Assembly (NCBI RefSeq): GCF_036884655.1
Contig: NC_088345.1
Location: forward strand, 30,561,001-30,625,000
DNA from: Musa acuminata AAA Group
Lineage: Eukaryota; Streptophyta; Magnoliopsida; Zingiberales; Musaceae
Reading direction: 5' to 3'
Length of the DNA stretch: 64,000 nt
Shown here: in pieces, positions 46,157 to 58,755 of the stretch
How the letters are laid out: each line of letters starts with the position of its first letter
Position numbering within the stretch: position 1 is the stretch's first letter
The notes under the pieces: model-generated
What the model saw: only the letters and a program-made list of their open reading frames with translations
Database searches by the model: none
Told to the model about the DNA's origin: nothing
Position numbers and translations under genes: made by a program

Positions 46157-46330
46157 TGATAGAAGATAAGATTTTCTCAACTATATGAGGATATCTCTCT
46201 ACTCTATTGAGGGAAATCCTCTAATCTGTTAAGGGAAATCCTCTCTCCTAACTTGTATAAATAGGAGAGGGACATGTGAATACTATCAAGCTTCTTAAGT
46301 AATTTCTTTTCTCTCTTTTTTAACAAATAT
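46157..46330 (+). repeat. A1 3' LTR, truncated
   Basis: TGATAGAAGATAAGATTTTC begins directly after the RNase H end. A TATA box lies at 46256-46263 (TTGTATAAATAGGAG). It aligns with the LTRs of the miniature element at 61019-62050 (element strand). The 3' end is lost near 46330. Confidence 0.78.
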
Positions 46331-46570
46331 ATCAACCAATTGTAGAAAGGGTGTTCGACCTTTTGGAGAAACACTAGCTACTCCTCAACATTCATCTACC
46401 TCGGCTTCGTCATAGGTAGAGGGAAAATCCTATTTGGTAGACAAAGTCAAGATGATCCAAGAGTAGCTAAGGTTGAGGACAGCCACATAGGTTTAAAGCT
46501 TTATGGGGGCATGCCAATATCTCCATAAGTTCATTCGAAACAAATTTGTATGCATTGTATCATTACACCC
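46331..46570. other. Unassigned spacer
   Basis: Nothing recognised. It lies between the broken A1 LTR and the X leader. Confidence 0.3.
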
Positions 46571-47011
46571 CCTCACTAAGACAAGTCAATACTTCGAGTA
46601 TATGATAAAACATGATGACTGCGAGTGATTACCATGGGCGAGCCTTGCACCCCGCAGGTGGCTTGCCCGTGAGTGGCACCCCATTTGCAGGTGAACGACG
46701 CTTCGTTTGCGGGTGAGAGATGCTACGGGCATCGCCTACAGACACCGCCTACAGGTGCTACTCGCCCTTGCGGGCAAGTCGCTCACAAGCACCGCCTGAC
46801 CTTGCGGGCACCATTGCTGGTGGCTTATTGCAGGCAAGCAGCCTGCACGCAAACAGCTAAGGCTGCAAGTAGCCTTTAGCCACTTCTGCGAGGGCTGTTG
46901 TTGCCTTTTCTTACCTTTGCATCAATAATTTTAATGTCAAAAGATTTTCTAAAACATAACACATGTAGTTTAAAACTAATCTTCATATGAACAACCTGGC
47001 TCTTATACCAT
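46571..47011 (-). other. X leader region with primer binding site
   Basis: The bases at 46999-47010 read on the minus strand as TGGTATAAGAGC, 11 of 12 bases of the initiator tRNA-Met complement, next to the X LTR at 47012. The leader is unusually GC-rich at 46625-46905, with recurring 'cttgcgggca', 'gcaggtg' and 'ccgcctacag' motifs. The plus-strand frame at 46673-46879 is not a known protein. Confidence 0.6.
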
Positions 47012-47895
47012 TGTAAGAAAATCTAGGGACAATATCACATTCGCAATGAAAGAAAAAAAAATAAAATCCCTAAATTTCCCAAAAGGTGTTCGTCATCGTG
47101 TGAAGATTGGTGCACAAAAATCCATAAAATTGAAAACTACATGTGAGATAGTTGTGTTACCTAGAGAGATCGAATATCCCTAAATTCCTATAGATTTGTG
47201 AGAGAGGATGAAGGAGGTCAAGTGTCCTCCTCTTTAGCGATGATCCACATGGTAGGGGCTGTGAAGACGCTCATCAAATCACTAGCTAAATCTCCACAAC
47301 TATTGGCTAAGGAGGAGAAGGGAAGAGGAGGATAAGAGGTGGTAACCAAGAAGCCTAGTCTATGACTTATTGGTTCTCTCATATCTATAGGGGCCCCTTA
47401 TCAACTTAACCCTAATGGATCTTATCTTATTGGGTATTGGATCTCCATCTAACTATTCAAGCACCTTAGATTAGTCGATCTCTAACCAATAATCTCTCAT
47501 TGGCTTTTATTTGATCTCATCCATAGGATCCAATAATTCGGGAGCTTATTGGATATCCACTAAGATAGGAGCTCCAATAGATATCTCATATTTGAATCTC
47601 TACTCGTCGCAACACCTATCATATGTGTGTTACTCTCGAGGCCCAATATCGAGTTGGTCGTGAGTCATACCCATTAGAATACTTTTTGGCTCAATGAATT
47701 ATTATCTCCATAATAATTCACTCGACTCATCGACTACGGACGTACTAGGCCACTACACTGTAGTCCCCAAACGATATAGGAATTCAATCCATTGGACCTG
47801 TCTGTCCTCAGTAACCATGTACCTATAGTCTATCATCCATTTAATATCCTAGAGACCATACATCGAGCAGGGTATTGTCAAGCCCATACGATTTT
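47012..47895 (-). repeat. X LTR, 5' LTR with 3' half preserved
   Basis: Reverse complement of the X LTR from mid-LTR to a variant 3' terminus (…TTTTCTTACA), homologous to 20100-20560 and 25290-25423. Because it is followed by a primer site it is a 5' LTR of a minus-strand X element. It is truncated at 47895 by an S LTR. Confidence 0.75.
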
Positions 47896-48173
47896 TGTTG
47901 AATCTTATATTTTGATGATGAAATCAACTGGTAAATTATTTGATCTAATCTATATGTGAGAAAAGTATACAAGATTAACTATGATAGTGGTAATACATAA
48001 AGCAAATGTTGTGTCGGAGTCAAGATCGAGATTTCGTTGGGAGTTCGAGAGTTCATTGGAAGTCCGGACGTTCATTAGAAGTTCCACCGGAATTAACCGA
48101 GAAGTCAAGGAGCTTACCAAAGTAGCTTATCGGAACTCGCCAAGAAGATCATCGCGAAGTCCAAGAGCTTGTC
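47896..48173 (+). repeat. S LTR 5' fragment
   Basis: Begins TGTTGAATCTTATATTTTGA and runs through the GTTCGTTGGAAG-like motifs. It is cut off by the start of an X LTR at 48174. Confidence 0.8.
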
Positions 48174-48362
48174 GGTGCTAGTCATAGGTGCCCAACAAGC
48201 CAATCATGTAAGTGATGGCACGTGTGACTTGACACGGAATCTTTTTGCTTATTATATTTTGGCATTTATCACTTTATATTAACTATTACATATATACATG
48301 TATATATTATGATGTCTTTGGATCTATGCAATAGGAATCGGATCGTGATGAGATCAAGATAA
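48174..48362 (+). repeat. X LTR 5' fragment
   Basis: TGCTAGTCATAGGTGCCCAA is the intact X terminus. It diverges after 'gagatcaagataa' and passes into an S LTR in the opposite orientation. Confidence 0.8.
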
Positions 48363-48384
48363 CATATACATATATCAATGGAAA

Positions 48385-49863
48385 GTAATATCAATGGAAA
48401 CCGATTTTAGAAGCTTGATAACTTATAAACGTATGGAAGCGTAGTAACTAAGTAGAGAAGTTTGCAGTATGTAAATGGCAAGAGTAGGATGCAAACCAGA
48501 TAACACAGCAGTTTTTAAAGTGGTTCGATCAAAATGACCTACATCCACTTGCGAAGCCTTCTTTGAAGAGGCTTCCAACTTCCACTAGCAAATTTCTTGT
48601 AGGGGAAGGACTAATACCCCTCTTACAACCTTTACAAGTGGTTCACACTCTTACAATTCTTTTCAACAAGATGGGAAGAGGTGAACACTTAAGCAATATG
48701 AAAAATAAGGCTTGCAAAGACTATTTTAAGGCACTTAACTCAAACTATTGCTTTTCAAAAAGTTGTCTTCTGAGCTAAGATTTGAGGGGTATTTATAGGC
48801 CTCAAGAGGATTCAAATTTGGGCTCCAAAATTTGAATTCTCTTTGGTTCCCGATGCTGGTGGTGCCACTGCCCAGCCAAGCGGTGCCACCGCCCAGCTCT
48901 CGGGTGCTGGGCGGTGCCACCGCCTGGCTCTCGGGTGCTAGGCGGTGCCACCGCCTACACTATTTCAGCTCACTGGTTGGGCTCCAAAATTGGCCCAAAC
49001 CAGTCCGAACGAGAGCCCAATTGGCCCTTACTTGGTTTATAGGATTAACACCTAATCCTAACCCTAAGTAACGTGCTAACTATGAATTTAAAGACATTTT
49101 CTAAGCTATTACAAAGTCCGTAAGTCAAGACTTCTTCCGGCGAACTTCCAGCGAACTTCCGACGATTTTCCGATAAACTCTCGGAAACCATTCTGCGGAC
49201 TCCTAGCAAGCTCCTAGACTTCACGATTTGATCTTGACGAGTTCCAACGAGCTTCTTCGGCAAGCTCCGATCTTTCTCGGCGAGCTCCGCGAACTTCCAA
49301 TGAACCTTCCGGCGAGCTTCCGAAAAACCCTTCGGCAAGCTCCCTACTCATTCTCGGCTAGTTCCGGGAGCATTCCCGACGAACCTTCGGACTTTCGTCG
49401 AACTCTCGAACTCGTAATGAATCATTCGTGCTTGACTCCGACACTTTGTTTTGCTTTATGTCTTTATCGTTATCGTAGTTAATCCTACACACACAAGCTA
49501 AAACTCTACTCTGATCTAGACAATTATTACAACGCGAATTGACATTCTGTTGCCCGGCACGTCATTGGATGGCGCTTCGTCCGATTCTTCGGTGCATCGT
49601 CCTCTCTTGCGGCTTGTTGCCCAATCGGCAGTTGACCTTCGTAACCCCGATATCCTTTGCGCAATTTCGCTCTCCTTGGCCCGATGCCCGACGTCCGAAG
49701 CCTTCTGTCGTCCAATATCTTGATGTGATCTCCCCCGGCACAACGTCAATTCCTCCTGTGTTAACTGTCTAATCCTTATCGAGTAGACCTGCATCACTCA
49801 AAATGCAATTTAAATTATAAACACATATCAAGTGGTTTCATCATCAAAATACGAGATTCAACA
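48385..49863 (-). repeat. S-A 3' LTR, mosaic
   Basis: 48480-49480 matches the S1 LTR type (primer-side 'gcaaaccagat', GC-rich array 48850-48955, TATA box 48790-48797, CTTCCGGCGA-type motifs 49130-49400). 49500-49800 matches instead the LTR at 58375-58690 ('acaattattacaa', 'cgcttcgtccgattcttcgg'). It ends GATTCAACA beside a polypurine tract. Confidence 0.75.
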
Positions 49864-51826
49864 ATCTCCCCCTTTTTGATGATGACAACCACTTGATGAT
49901 GGAGTTAACCTTAACTCCCGGAGTTTAAACAAACTCCCCCTATCAATATGTCATATTATGAGAAGATGAAAACACTTGAATTTCATCCATTGAATTCAAG
50001 CATAAACCGATAAGTTCTAACCATAGAACTTATCGTTATTCTCATGAAGCAATAGTAAATACAAAGCTTCGATGAAAATCATTTTCAAGTCGAATGATAA
50101 GAGACAATTTTTACTACGGCAGGAGATAAAGATTTTCAACATGAATTTCATGATATAAATATAAGGCATGATCAATCAATCTTACGATATTCTCAAAGAT
50201 TTTGCAAGGCATATAAGACATTCATATCACACAAGCTTTTGCAATTCATATAAGTCATTCTATTAAAATGGTACAAGTCATCACTTTTCTCCCCCTTTGT
50301 CATCAACAAAAAGAGAATGAGACTTAAGCACATAATTTGTGATTATAACATCAGGAATTCAGCATTGATCATAAAAATTTTATCATTCAAAATTAAGTAT
50401 GCTAAAATATTTACGCAGAGTTTATCTTAAAGGAAAATTCAGCATTCATCCATTTTATCAAATCTCTTCTTTCTATAAATAACAAAAAATGTAGATGTAC
50501 AAGGAAGAGATAGTGATAAAAAATTTCAAGTAGTAACTCTACTCTGATACCAAGTTTGCATGTTTACTTCTTAAGATAGACAAGCTAGCAATTTTTGGTG
50601 ATGTTCAAGATAGCAAGTTCTTTCTTCTCTTTTGAGAAGTACGATTTTTTGCTTCCTTGGCAAAGCACAAGCTAGCAAAATTTTACATCATTTTACAACA
50701 TGCAAACTAGCAATTTGGCAAGTGTTATTTCTCTTTGAAGTATGAAGGCTAGCAAGTTTTTGAAAAAGAATGCAAGATAGCAATGCATCATTTTAGAATA
50801 TGCAAGCTAGCAAATTTTACTCCCCCTTTATCATTGTCAAATAGGAGGGAAGAATACAATGTTGTAATTCTTTTTCCTTTACTTCAATCTTCAAATTATG
50901 ACAAAGATAAAGTATTATTCTTAATTCAATATGTTTATGCATCATTATAGTTTCAAATTAAAACATGCACAATTTCAAAACCTTACATTGCATCCTTACT
51001 TCATACATGATACCAAAAATAAATCAATCATCACTATGGGCATATCATATATGATACTCAAGCATTTATGATACATCATTTTGGGCATAACATTTATGAT
51101 GCTAAGAGATTAAAATTTTTATGCATTTATCACTTCATGCATTAAATCAATATTTTGATCATGAAACCAACCATTCATCATTTCTCCCATGCATGATACT
51201 AAAGCATTGATGATACCAAACATTAAATCAATATTTTTAAGTATTTATCAATTCATTATTGTTGGTACTAAACATTCATCATTTATTTTGTCCCCTTTTG
51301 TCATAAGCAAAAACGTGAATCATTCAACAACACAGGTGTTTGAAAGTATGTCAAGTAAGTTTTACACCAATTTATCCAAACTAGCAAAACTATCTTCCTT
51401 AATGTCCAAGCTTGTAAGTTTTGCCTTTCTTAGCAATATGTTTCTTTCTCCTCTTTTGTCATTGTAAACAAGAAAAGAGAAGAGGGGAATAATACATAAC
51501 AAAACTCAAGTCATAAATTATCAAGATGTCAAGTAGCATATCATGGTTTATTAGAACAAGTCTCATTTTTAGTGAATAGCAAAAAGAATTGTAGGAGAAC
51601 AAGATATCAATTCATGCATCTAAAATATTCAATCATCAAAATCATTTTCATAATTCCAGAGATTCAAAATATAAATAGATTCATCAATCTCTTTTTTAAA
51701 AAGTGATAAGATAGTGATAGAGAAATTTTCAATGATGTATTCCCATTTTAGTTGTTTCATGTGATTGATTTCATACAAGCATGACCAATTTTTTATTTTT
51801 TATTTTTATGTCAAAACCAAAATGTG
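49864..51826 (-). other. S-A 3' non-coding region with CTAGCAA repeats
   Basis: 49864-50530 matches the S1 3'UTR. From 50560 to 50815 the sequence repeats a short motif A(G/A)(C/A)TAGCAA at least eight times with irregular 20-45-bp spacing, and once more at about 51380. The remainder is AT-rich with no coding signature. The repeated 'catttatgatac' phrases at 51045-51260 suggest further short-period duplication. Confidence 0.6.
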
Positions 51827-52354
51827 CATCATCGTTTCAAAGCAAAGTTCATCATCACAAAGATCATCACACGTAATTTTGAAATATAAACTCATTAAGC
51901 ATGATTTCAAATCATCACTATATTATTTCATCAAGCATGATTTCATAAAGTGTTTTTAATCAAAATCATTTTATTTGTTGTAGTAATGTATTTTCCTTCT
52001 TTGCATCAATGATTCAATGATATCAGGAGATATACAAATCATAAATACAAAAGAATCATGTGATGAAAGATATAAGATCAAAAGTGTAATACGTAATTTC
52101 GAAACATAAGATTTCAAATCATTATGCATCATTAAATCATCAAGTATGATTTCATTAAACATAAAATATTTTTAAACAAAATCAAAAAGCAATACGAAAA
52201 TCATTAAGATACATATTATTGCTTCTTAAAAACATACATAAGATTAATCTTATTAGATGTACAAGTATTAGATCTAATGTTTTGTTCTTTTATCATAAAA
52301 CATGCAATTTTCATGATCATTTTCAAAATCACTAGAAAGATAAGCATGGTCTCA

Positions 52355-52484
<130 letters not shown>

Positions 52485-52600
52485 AACAATTTATATATAA
52501 TTTTTCTAAACTAATTTAAGAATGACTCATGAAATGCATCAAGTGATTTCAAATTAAAGTAAAGGGGTTTTGATTATCTCATCGTCGAAAACCATTAAGG

Positions 52601-53492
52601 CGTTGTTCGCCACATTGTCTTTGTCGGTTTGCTTCTCATCATCGAATGAGCTCAATTCATCTTAAGCCACCTTGAATACTTTCTTCTTCTTTGGCAACAT
52701 CTTTTTAAGTTCATTTTTATTCTTTAATTCTTGTTTCATGAACTTTTTAAATTTTATAGTGAGAAGTTCAAAGTCATCATCATCATTACTTCAATTATCA
52801 CTCAAGTGGTATTGTATTGTTCGAAGTGCCAAATCCTTCGTGTTCTTTAGAATGTTGTTCTTATGTTTGTTTTGTGCCAAACAACTCATTTCATATGTCA
52901 TTAAAGATCTGATAAGTTATTCAATTGAAAAATAGTTCAAATCCTTATCCTCTTGAATAACCATTACTTTAGGGTCCTAACTCTTTGGAAAGTATCTCAA
53001 TATTTTGCTAAAAAGTTCAAAGTTAGAAAAACTTTTACCAAGCACTTTTAGACCATTGAAGACATCTATAAACCGGATGTATATATCTGCAATGGTCTTA
53101 CTTGGTTCCATCCGAAAATTCAAAATCATGTATCAAAAAATTGATTTTCGAATATTTAACTTTACTAGTGCCTTCGTGTGTGATTTTAAGTGTATGCCAA
53201 ATGTCAAAAGTCATTTCGCAAATAGAAACTTATTGAATTCAGTTTTATCTAAAGCGCAAAACAAGGCACTCATAGCCTTGGCATTTAAAGAGAAAGTCTC
53301 CTTCTCCAACTCATTCCAATCGTTCATTGGAAGAGAAGACTTTTGTAAGCTGTTTTCTACAACACTTCAAAAATTTAAATCCAAAGAAAGCAAGAAAACT
53401 CTTATTCGAGTTTTTCAATATGTGTAGTCTATCCCATTAAACATAGGAGGACGAATGATAGAGTAGCCCTCTTGAAAGCCAAAAAGAGTCAT
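52601..53492 (-). pseudogene. S-A gag
   Basis: ATG at 53492 gives MTLFGFQEGYSIIRPPMFNG. A TGA stop replaces Trp in DYTYWKTR (53415-53417). The capsid core is readable (LPMNDWNELEKETFSLNAKA-type region near 53330, SKSFSNFELF-like near 53010) with several stops and a frameshift. The C-terminal part has the acidic and basic regions but no CCHC knuckle. It ends near KQTDKDNVANNALMVFDDE (about 52570-52640), equivalent to NTEQVAHYVLMAIGDE of S2. Confidence 0.7.
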
Positions 53493-53542
53493 TTCTCTTG
53501 GGTGTTAAACCAAATAATAAAAATCATGGCTCTGGTACCAAC

Positions 53543-53782
53543 TGTTAGGATCGAGTACGACACTAAGAGAGGGGATGAATTAGTGTAGCGGATAAAAACA
53601 TCGGGTTTGAAAATATTTTATTTCGATTAAAATCGATTTTGGAAATTTGTTTAACTTGAAAGCATATGAGATCATAATGAAAGTAAGAAATCAGTTTACA
53701 ATTAAATTGAAAAGCTTAAAGTAAATACAAACTAGATTTTTATAGTGGTTCGGACGTCGTGACCTACATCCACTTTTGATTC
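53543..53782 (-). repeat. S-A 5' LTR, truncated
   Basis: TGTTAGGATCGAGTACGACA on the plus strand matches the LTRs at 57515 and 63703. It stops at 53782 after 'tgacctacatccacttttgattc' and joins N interior sequence. Confidence 0.8.
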
Positions 53783-54374
53783 TAAGCTACTCCTTTTCCC
53801 TACATCTCTATGCCCATTTTTCCCTAAACGGTGACGCATGTTGGTTGCCCTCAACGTAGCCCTACTAGGTCCCTCACGTTTGCATGCCAAGTGTTTCTAT
53901 GAGTTCTTGTCCTACTCGGATACCATCTGTCACGGACTTAGCTGGTTTGACCTTAGTCGCACAGTACCCTTATGTATTTGTTTACAAAGGTCAGCCTCCC
54001 CGAAATCTCTTATGGTCCCTTAGGACTTACAAAAGAGAAAATGGGTTAGAGAAAACAGCTCACTCAGGATCCATAAGCAAACATTTAATAAAACAATTCA
54101 TAGAAAATACAAATTACAAATAGACTTTATAAGCTCTGAATGGTTATACAACAAAGGGTCAAAATGATCCATTACAGATCGAATATCTCTCACAAGTGTC
54201 CACATGACACAACCATTATTTACAAGCCTAAAACGGTCACCACACCCAACTAAAATGGGATTGTTAAGTCTTCAACTGTCTCTCTAAATGTTATGCAAAG
54301 CATGAATAAACCAAAAAACATGGATATACATAAGTATTACATCAAATATCTTGTTTAGAATTTTGTCTGTGACA
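53783..54374 (-). repeat. N element fragment: leader, primer site and 5' LTR
   Basis: 53783-53927 matches N1 24568-24714, including the damaged primer site (CGGATACCA). 53928-54374 is a 447-bp N LTR with termini TGTCACGG...CTGTGACA. The element interior was removed at 53782. Confidence 0.82.
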
Positions 54375-54667
54375 GGTTAGAGTATCAAAGTTTCTGGAAT
54401 GGATAATCTATTGGTGGCTCTATAGTGTAATTGCAAATATTATTTTTACTTGAAGTTTTAGATATCTCAGCATAGTTATGTCATCTTTAAGGTAAAGAAA
54501 CATACAATATTATGGAATCGTTGGCATTCGACTAGGTCATTTGCATCGTCTAATAATATTTTGCTATTTTTTCCCTTGTATTTTCTTCCTGATAATTTGT
54601 GATTTTGCCTAGAGTGTCATCTCATTCTTCTAGAGAAAGAAATAAGCTCGAGTCAAGTAAGTTTGCA

Positions 54668-54708
<41 letters not shown>

Positions 54709-55437
54709 GTCTCTTTTCAAGTTGAAGAATTAGGGGTGAGAATGATTAACTGTTGCTTGTGACCTCACCAGGTACACTTTTGGCTTATCTCCCACCAACT
54801 TTGGCTTATTGCTGCTCTTGGACAAGTCTTCCCGAATGAGGCAACTGAGGTCTCTCACGAGAACACAGAGGTGACAGCATCGTCTCTGAATCATGATCTA
54901 ACCTTGCAAATCCTATGCACATCTGGATCTTAGCTCTAATTTCCCAAATCCATTCTCTCTTGTACTTAAAGAAGACTCTTTGCATAAAATCTCATTGTGT
55001 CCTATTCTGATTCTGTTGGCGTGTGCATAGATCACTCAACCTTTGAGATTCTTTTTGTTCTTGATGGTCATTAAATCAAAGCTAAATCTCAGAGGCTGGC
55101 CAATGACTTATAAGGAGCCCTCAATCTTTTTAGAGTTTCCATCAACTGGCTTGAACTGGAAATGTTATGTACCCGTTCATATCAGACAATGGAGTTCACA
55201 AGTTCCAAATCTGAAGAATCCATCTATGCTTTATTGTGGAGAATTGCTTGTCGGACTCTTCACTCACTGATCCATCAGTCTTGAAGGAACTGAAAGCAAC
55301 TGGTTGATGGCCACACTCTCCATTTCAGGCTCTCATATTTCTCAACTATCTCAGCTGGCCCACTCGCCACTCCTTTGCCAAAACGGTACACATTTCAGAT
55401 GTGATTAGTGGCAAAAAATGTTCTTAATGAGACTAAT
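54375..55437. other. Unidentified low-copy-looking fragment, copy 1
   Basis: It is unlike any of the repeat families and recurs only in the second unit (60140-61018 plus 62056-62179). It contains a CT microsatellite (54669-54716). Near 54760-54772 'gtgacctcaccag' looks like a splice acceptor, followed by a short plus-strand open stretch (HFWLISHQLWLIAALGQVFP). A minus-strand frame exists over the same place in copy 2 (60690-60475). I do not recognise a protein. It may be a captured piece of a host gene, or a flank of the original insertion. Confidence 0.4.
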
Positions 55438-56390
<953 letters not shown>

Positions 56391-57464
56391 GGCATAGTTC
56401 ACCACATTATCTTTGTTGGTTTGCTTCTCATCATCGAATGAGCTCGATTCATCCTGAGCCACCTTGAATACTTTCTTCTTCTATGGCAACTTCTTTGTAA
56501 GTTCATTTTTATTCTTTAATTCTTGTTTCATGAATTTTTTAAATTTTATAGTGAGAAGTTCAAAGTCATCATCATCATCACTTGAGTTATCACTCAAGTG
56601 GTATTCTATTGTTCGAAGTGCCAAATCCTTCCTATTCTTTGGAAGGTTATTCTCATATTTATTTTGTACCATAAAACTCATTTGATATGTTATGAAAGAC
56701 TCGATAAGTTATTCAAGTGGAAAATAGTTCAAATCCTCGGCCTCTTGAATGACCGTTACTTGAGTTATCACTCAAGTGGTATTCTATTGTTCGAAATGTC
56801 AAATCCTTCAATGTATTTTGGAAGGTTATTCTCATTTTTGTTTTGTGCCATATAACTCATTTCATATGTCATTAAAGATTCGATAAGTTCTTTAAGTGAA
56901 AAATAGTTCAAATCATTATCCTCTTGAATAATCGTTACTTTAGGGTCCCAACTCTTTGGAAGGGATCTCAATATTTTGTTAAAAAGTTCAAAGTTAGAAA
57001 AACTTTTACTAAGCACTTTAAGACCGTTGACGACATCTGTAAATCGAATGTATATGTCTGCAATGGTCTCACTAGGTTCCATCCAAAAATTCAAAATCAT
57101 GTATAAAAAAATTAATTTTCGAATATTTAACTTTACTACTGCCTTCGTGTGTGATTTCAAGTGTATACCAAATGTCAAAAGTCATTTCGGAAATAGAAAC
57201 TCGATTGAATTCAGTTTTATCTAAAGAACAAAACAATGCACTCATAGCCTTAGCATTTAAAGAGAATGTCTTCTTTTTTAATTCATTCCAATCGTTTATT
57301 GAAAGAGAAGACTTTTGAAAGCTGTTTTCCATAACACTTCATAAATTTAAATCCAATGAAAGCAAGAAAACTCTCATTCGAGTTTTTCAATATATGTAGT
57401 CCGTCCCATTGAACATTGGAGGACGAATGATAGAGTGGCCCTCTCGAAAGCCAAAAAGAGTCAT
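56391..57464 (-). pseudogene. S-B gag with a 180-bp internal duplication
   Basis: ATG at 57464. TGA replaces Trp in DY(T/I)YWKTR (57387-57389). SFQKSSLSINDWNELKKKTF, then WMEPSETIADIYIRFTDVVN and LRSLPKSWDPKVTIIQ form the capsid core. The segment 56581-56760 is a second copy of 56761-56940 (60 codons: MTYEMSYMAQNKNENNLPK). The tail (SDDDDDFELLTIKFKKF) has no CCHC knuckle. Stops and frameshifts are present. Confidence 0.8.
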
Positions 57465-57514
57465 TTATCTTAGGTGTTAAACCAAATAAGAAAAATCATA
57501 GCGCTGATATCAAC

Positions 57515-58755
57515 TGTTAGAATCGAGTACGATACTAAGAGGGGGGGTGAATTAATATAGTGGATAAAAACATCGGTTTTGAAAATATTTTATTTGGATT
57601 TAAATCGATTTTAGAAATTTGTTTAACTTGAAAGCATATGAGAGCATAGTGAAAGTAAGAAATCAATTTACAATTAAAATGAAAAGCTTAAAGTAAATGC
57701 AAACTAGATTTTTATAGTGGTTTGGTCGTCGTGACCTACATCAACTCTTGATTCTTCTTTCGTCGAGGCCACCGGCATCCATTAGTTGTCTTCCTTTAAT
57801 AGGCGAAGACCAACCACCTTCTTACAACACCATTCTCCTTGTAAAAGGCTAAGGAGAGAATCTTTACACCCCCACAACCTCCTCTCTTAAACTTCACTAA
57901 CACTTAGAGTTTGAGAGGAGTTCACACAAGATTACAACAACGTTTTCTTTTTTTTTTCTCTCTCAATTGTGTGTAATCTAATTAGGGATGAGAGGGGCAT
58001 TTATAAGCCCCAATTGGCTTAAAAAATGGGGCCAAAAAAGGTCTCATCTTGGGTTTCCTGAGTCCTGACGATACCACTGCTTGTGTTGGGTGGTACCACC
58101 GCCTGCAGCACGTAAACTGGGTGGTACCACCGCCCAGTCTAGCGGTACCATCGCTTGATAGTCTCGGAGACTGAGTTTGGGCAATACCACTTCCCAGACT
58201 AGCGGTATCACCGCCTAACACAATCTCGGAGACTATGCAACCGATGGTTCCATCTGTTGGGTTATTGTTTGGGCCTTTTACTAGGCCCAACACAGCGCAA
58301 ACTTGGGCCCAATTGGATCCTAATTGAGTTGACTTAGTTCCAATCCAATTACACCTAAAACCTACTTTGATTTAGATAATTATTACAAAGCTTGAATCAA
58401 ACATTGTCCGACATGTCATTGGTTCATCGACGCTTCATCCGATTCTTCGGCACATCATCCTCTCTTACGACCTATAACCCAATCGGCTAGTTGACCTCTA
58501 CAACTCTGATTTCCTTGGTGCACTTTCTACTCTTCTTGACCTGATGCTTGAATCCATGGCCCGAAGCCTTCTACCGATACGTCGACCGATCCTCTGGCTC
58601 GACAGCTAATCTTTTGGCATGTTCTACTCCAGTCTAACAAGATTCTTCCTACTTTACTTGTTTCTCCTTGATCGAAGCTTCTTGCGTCACTCAAAATACA
58701 GATCAGATCATAAATACTATCAATTGGTTTCATCATCAAAATTCGAGATTCAATA
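57515..58755 (-). repeat. S-B 5' LTR, complete
   Basis: 1,241 bp, TGTTAGAATCGAG...GATTCAATA on the plus strand. TATA-like box at 57999-58006, GC-rich array (58062-58250, with GGTGGTACCACCGCC units). It is flanked on the right by N interior (58756), so this S copy sits inside N. Confidence 0.85.

Larger units (their letters stand above)
42621..46330 (+). mobile_element. A1: decayed Ale/Retrofit-type copia element
   Basis: Plus-strand remnant with gag C-terminal half, integrase, RT, RNase H and the start of the 3' LTR (46157). The 5' LTR, the gag N terminus and the protease catalytic site are missing. The gag knuckle CQLCDKIEHSAKVC and the RNase H end DRSTIL*GHDRR are typical of this lineage. 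Stops (for example at 43702, 44930 and 45078) and frameshifts show it is inactive. Confidence 0.85.
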
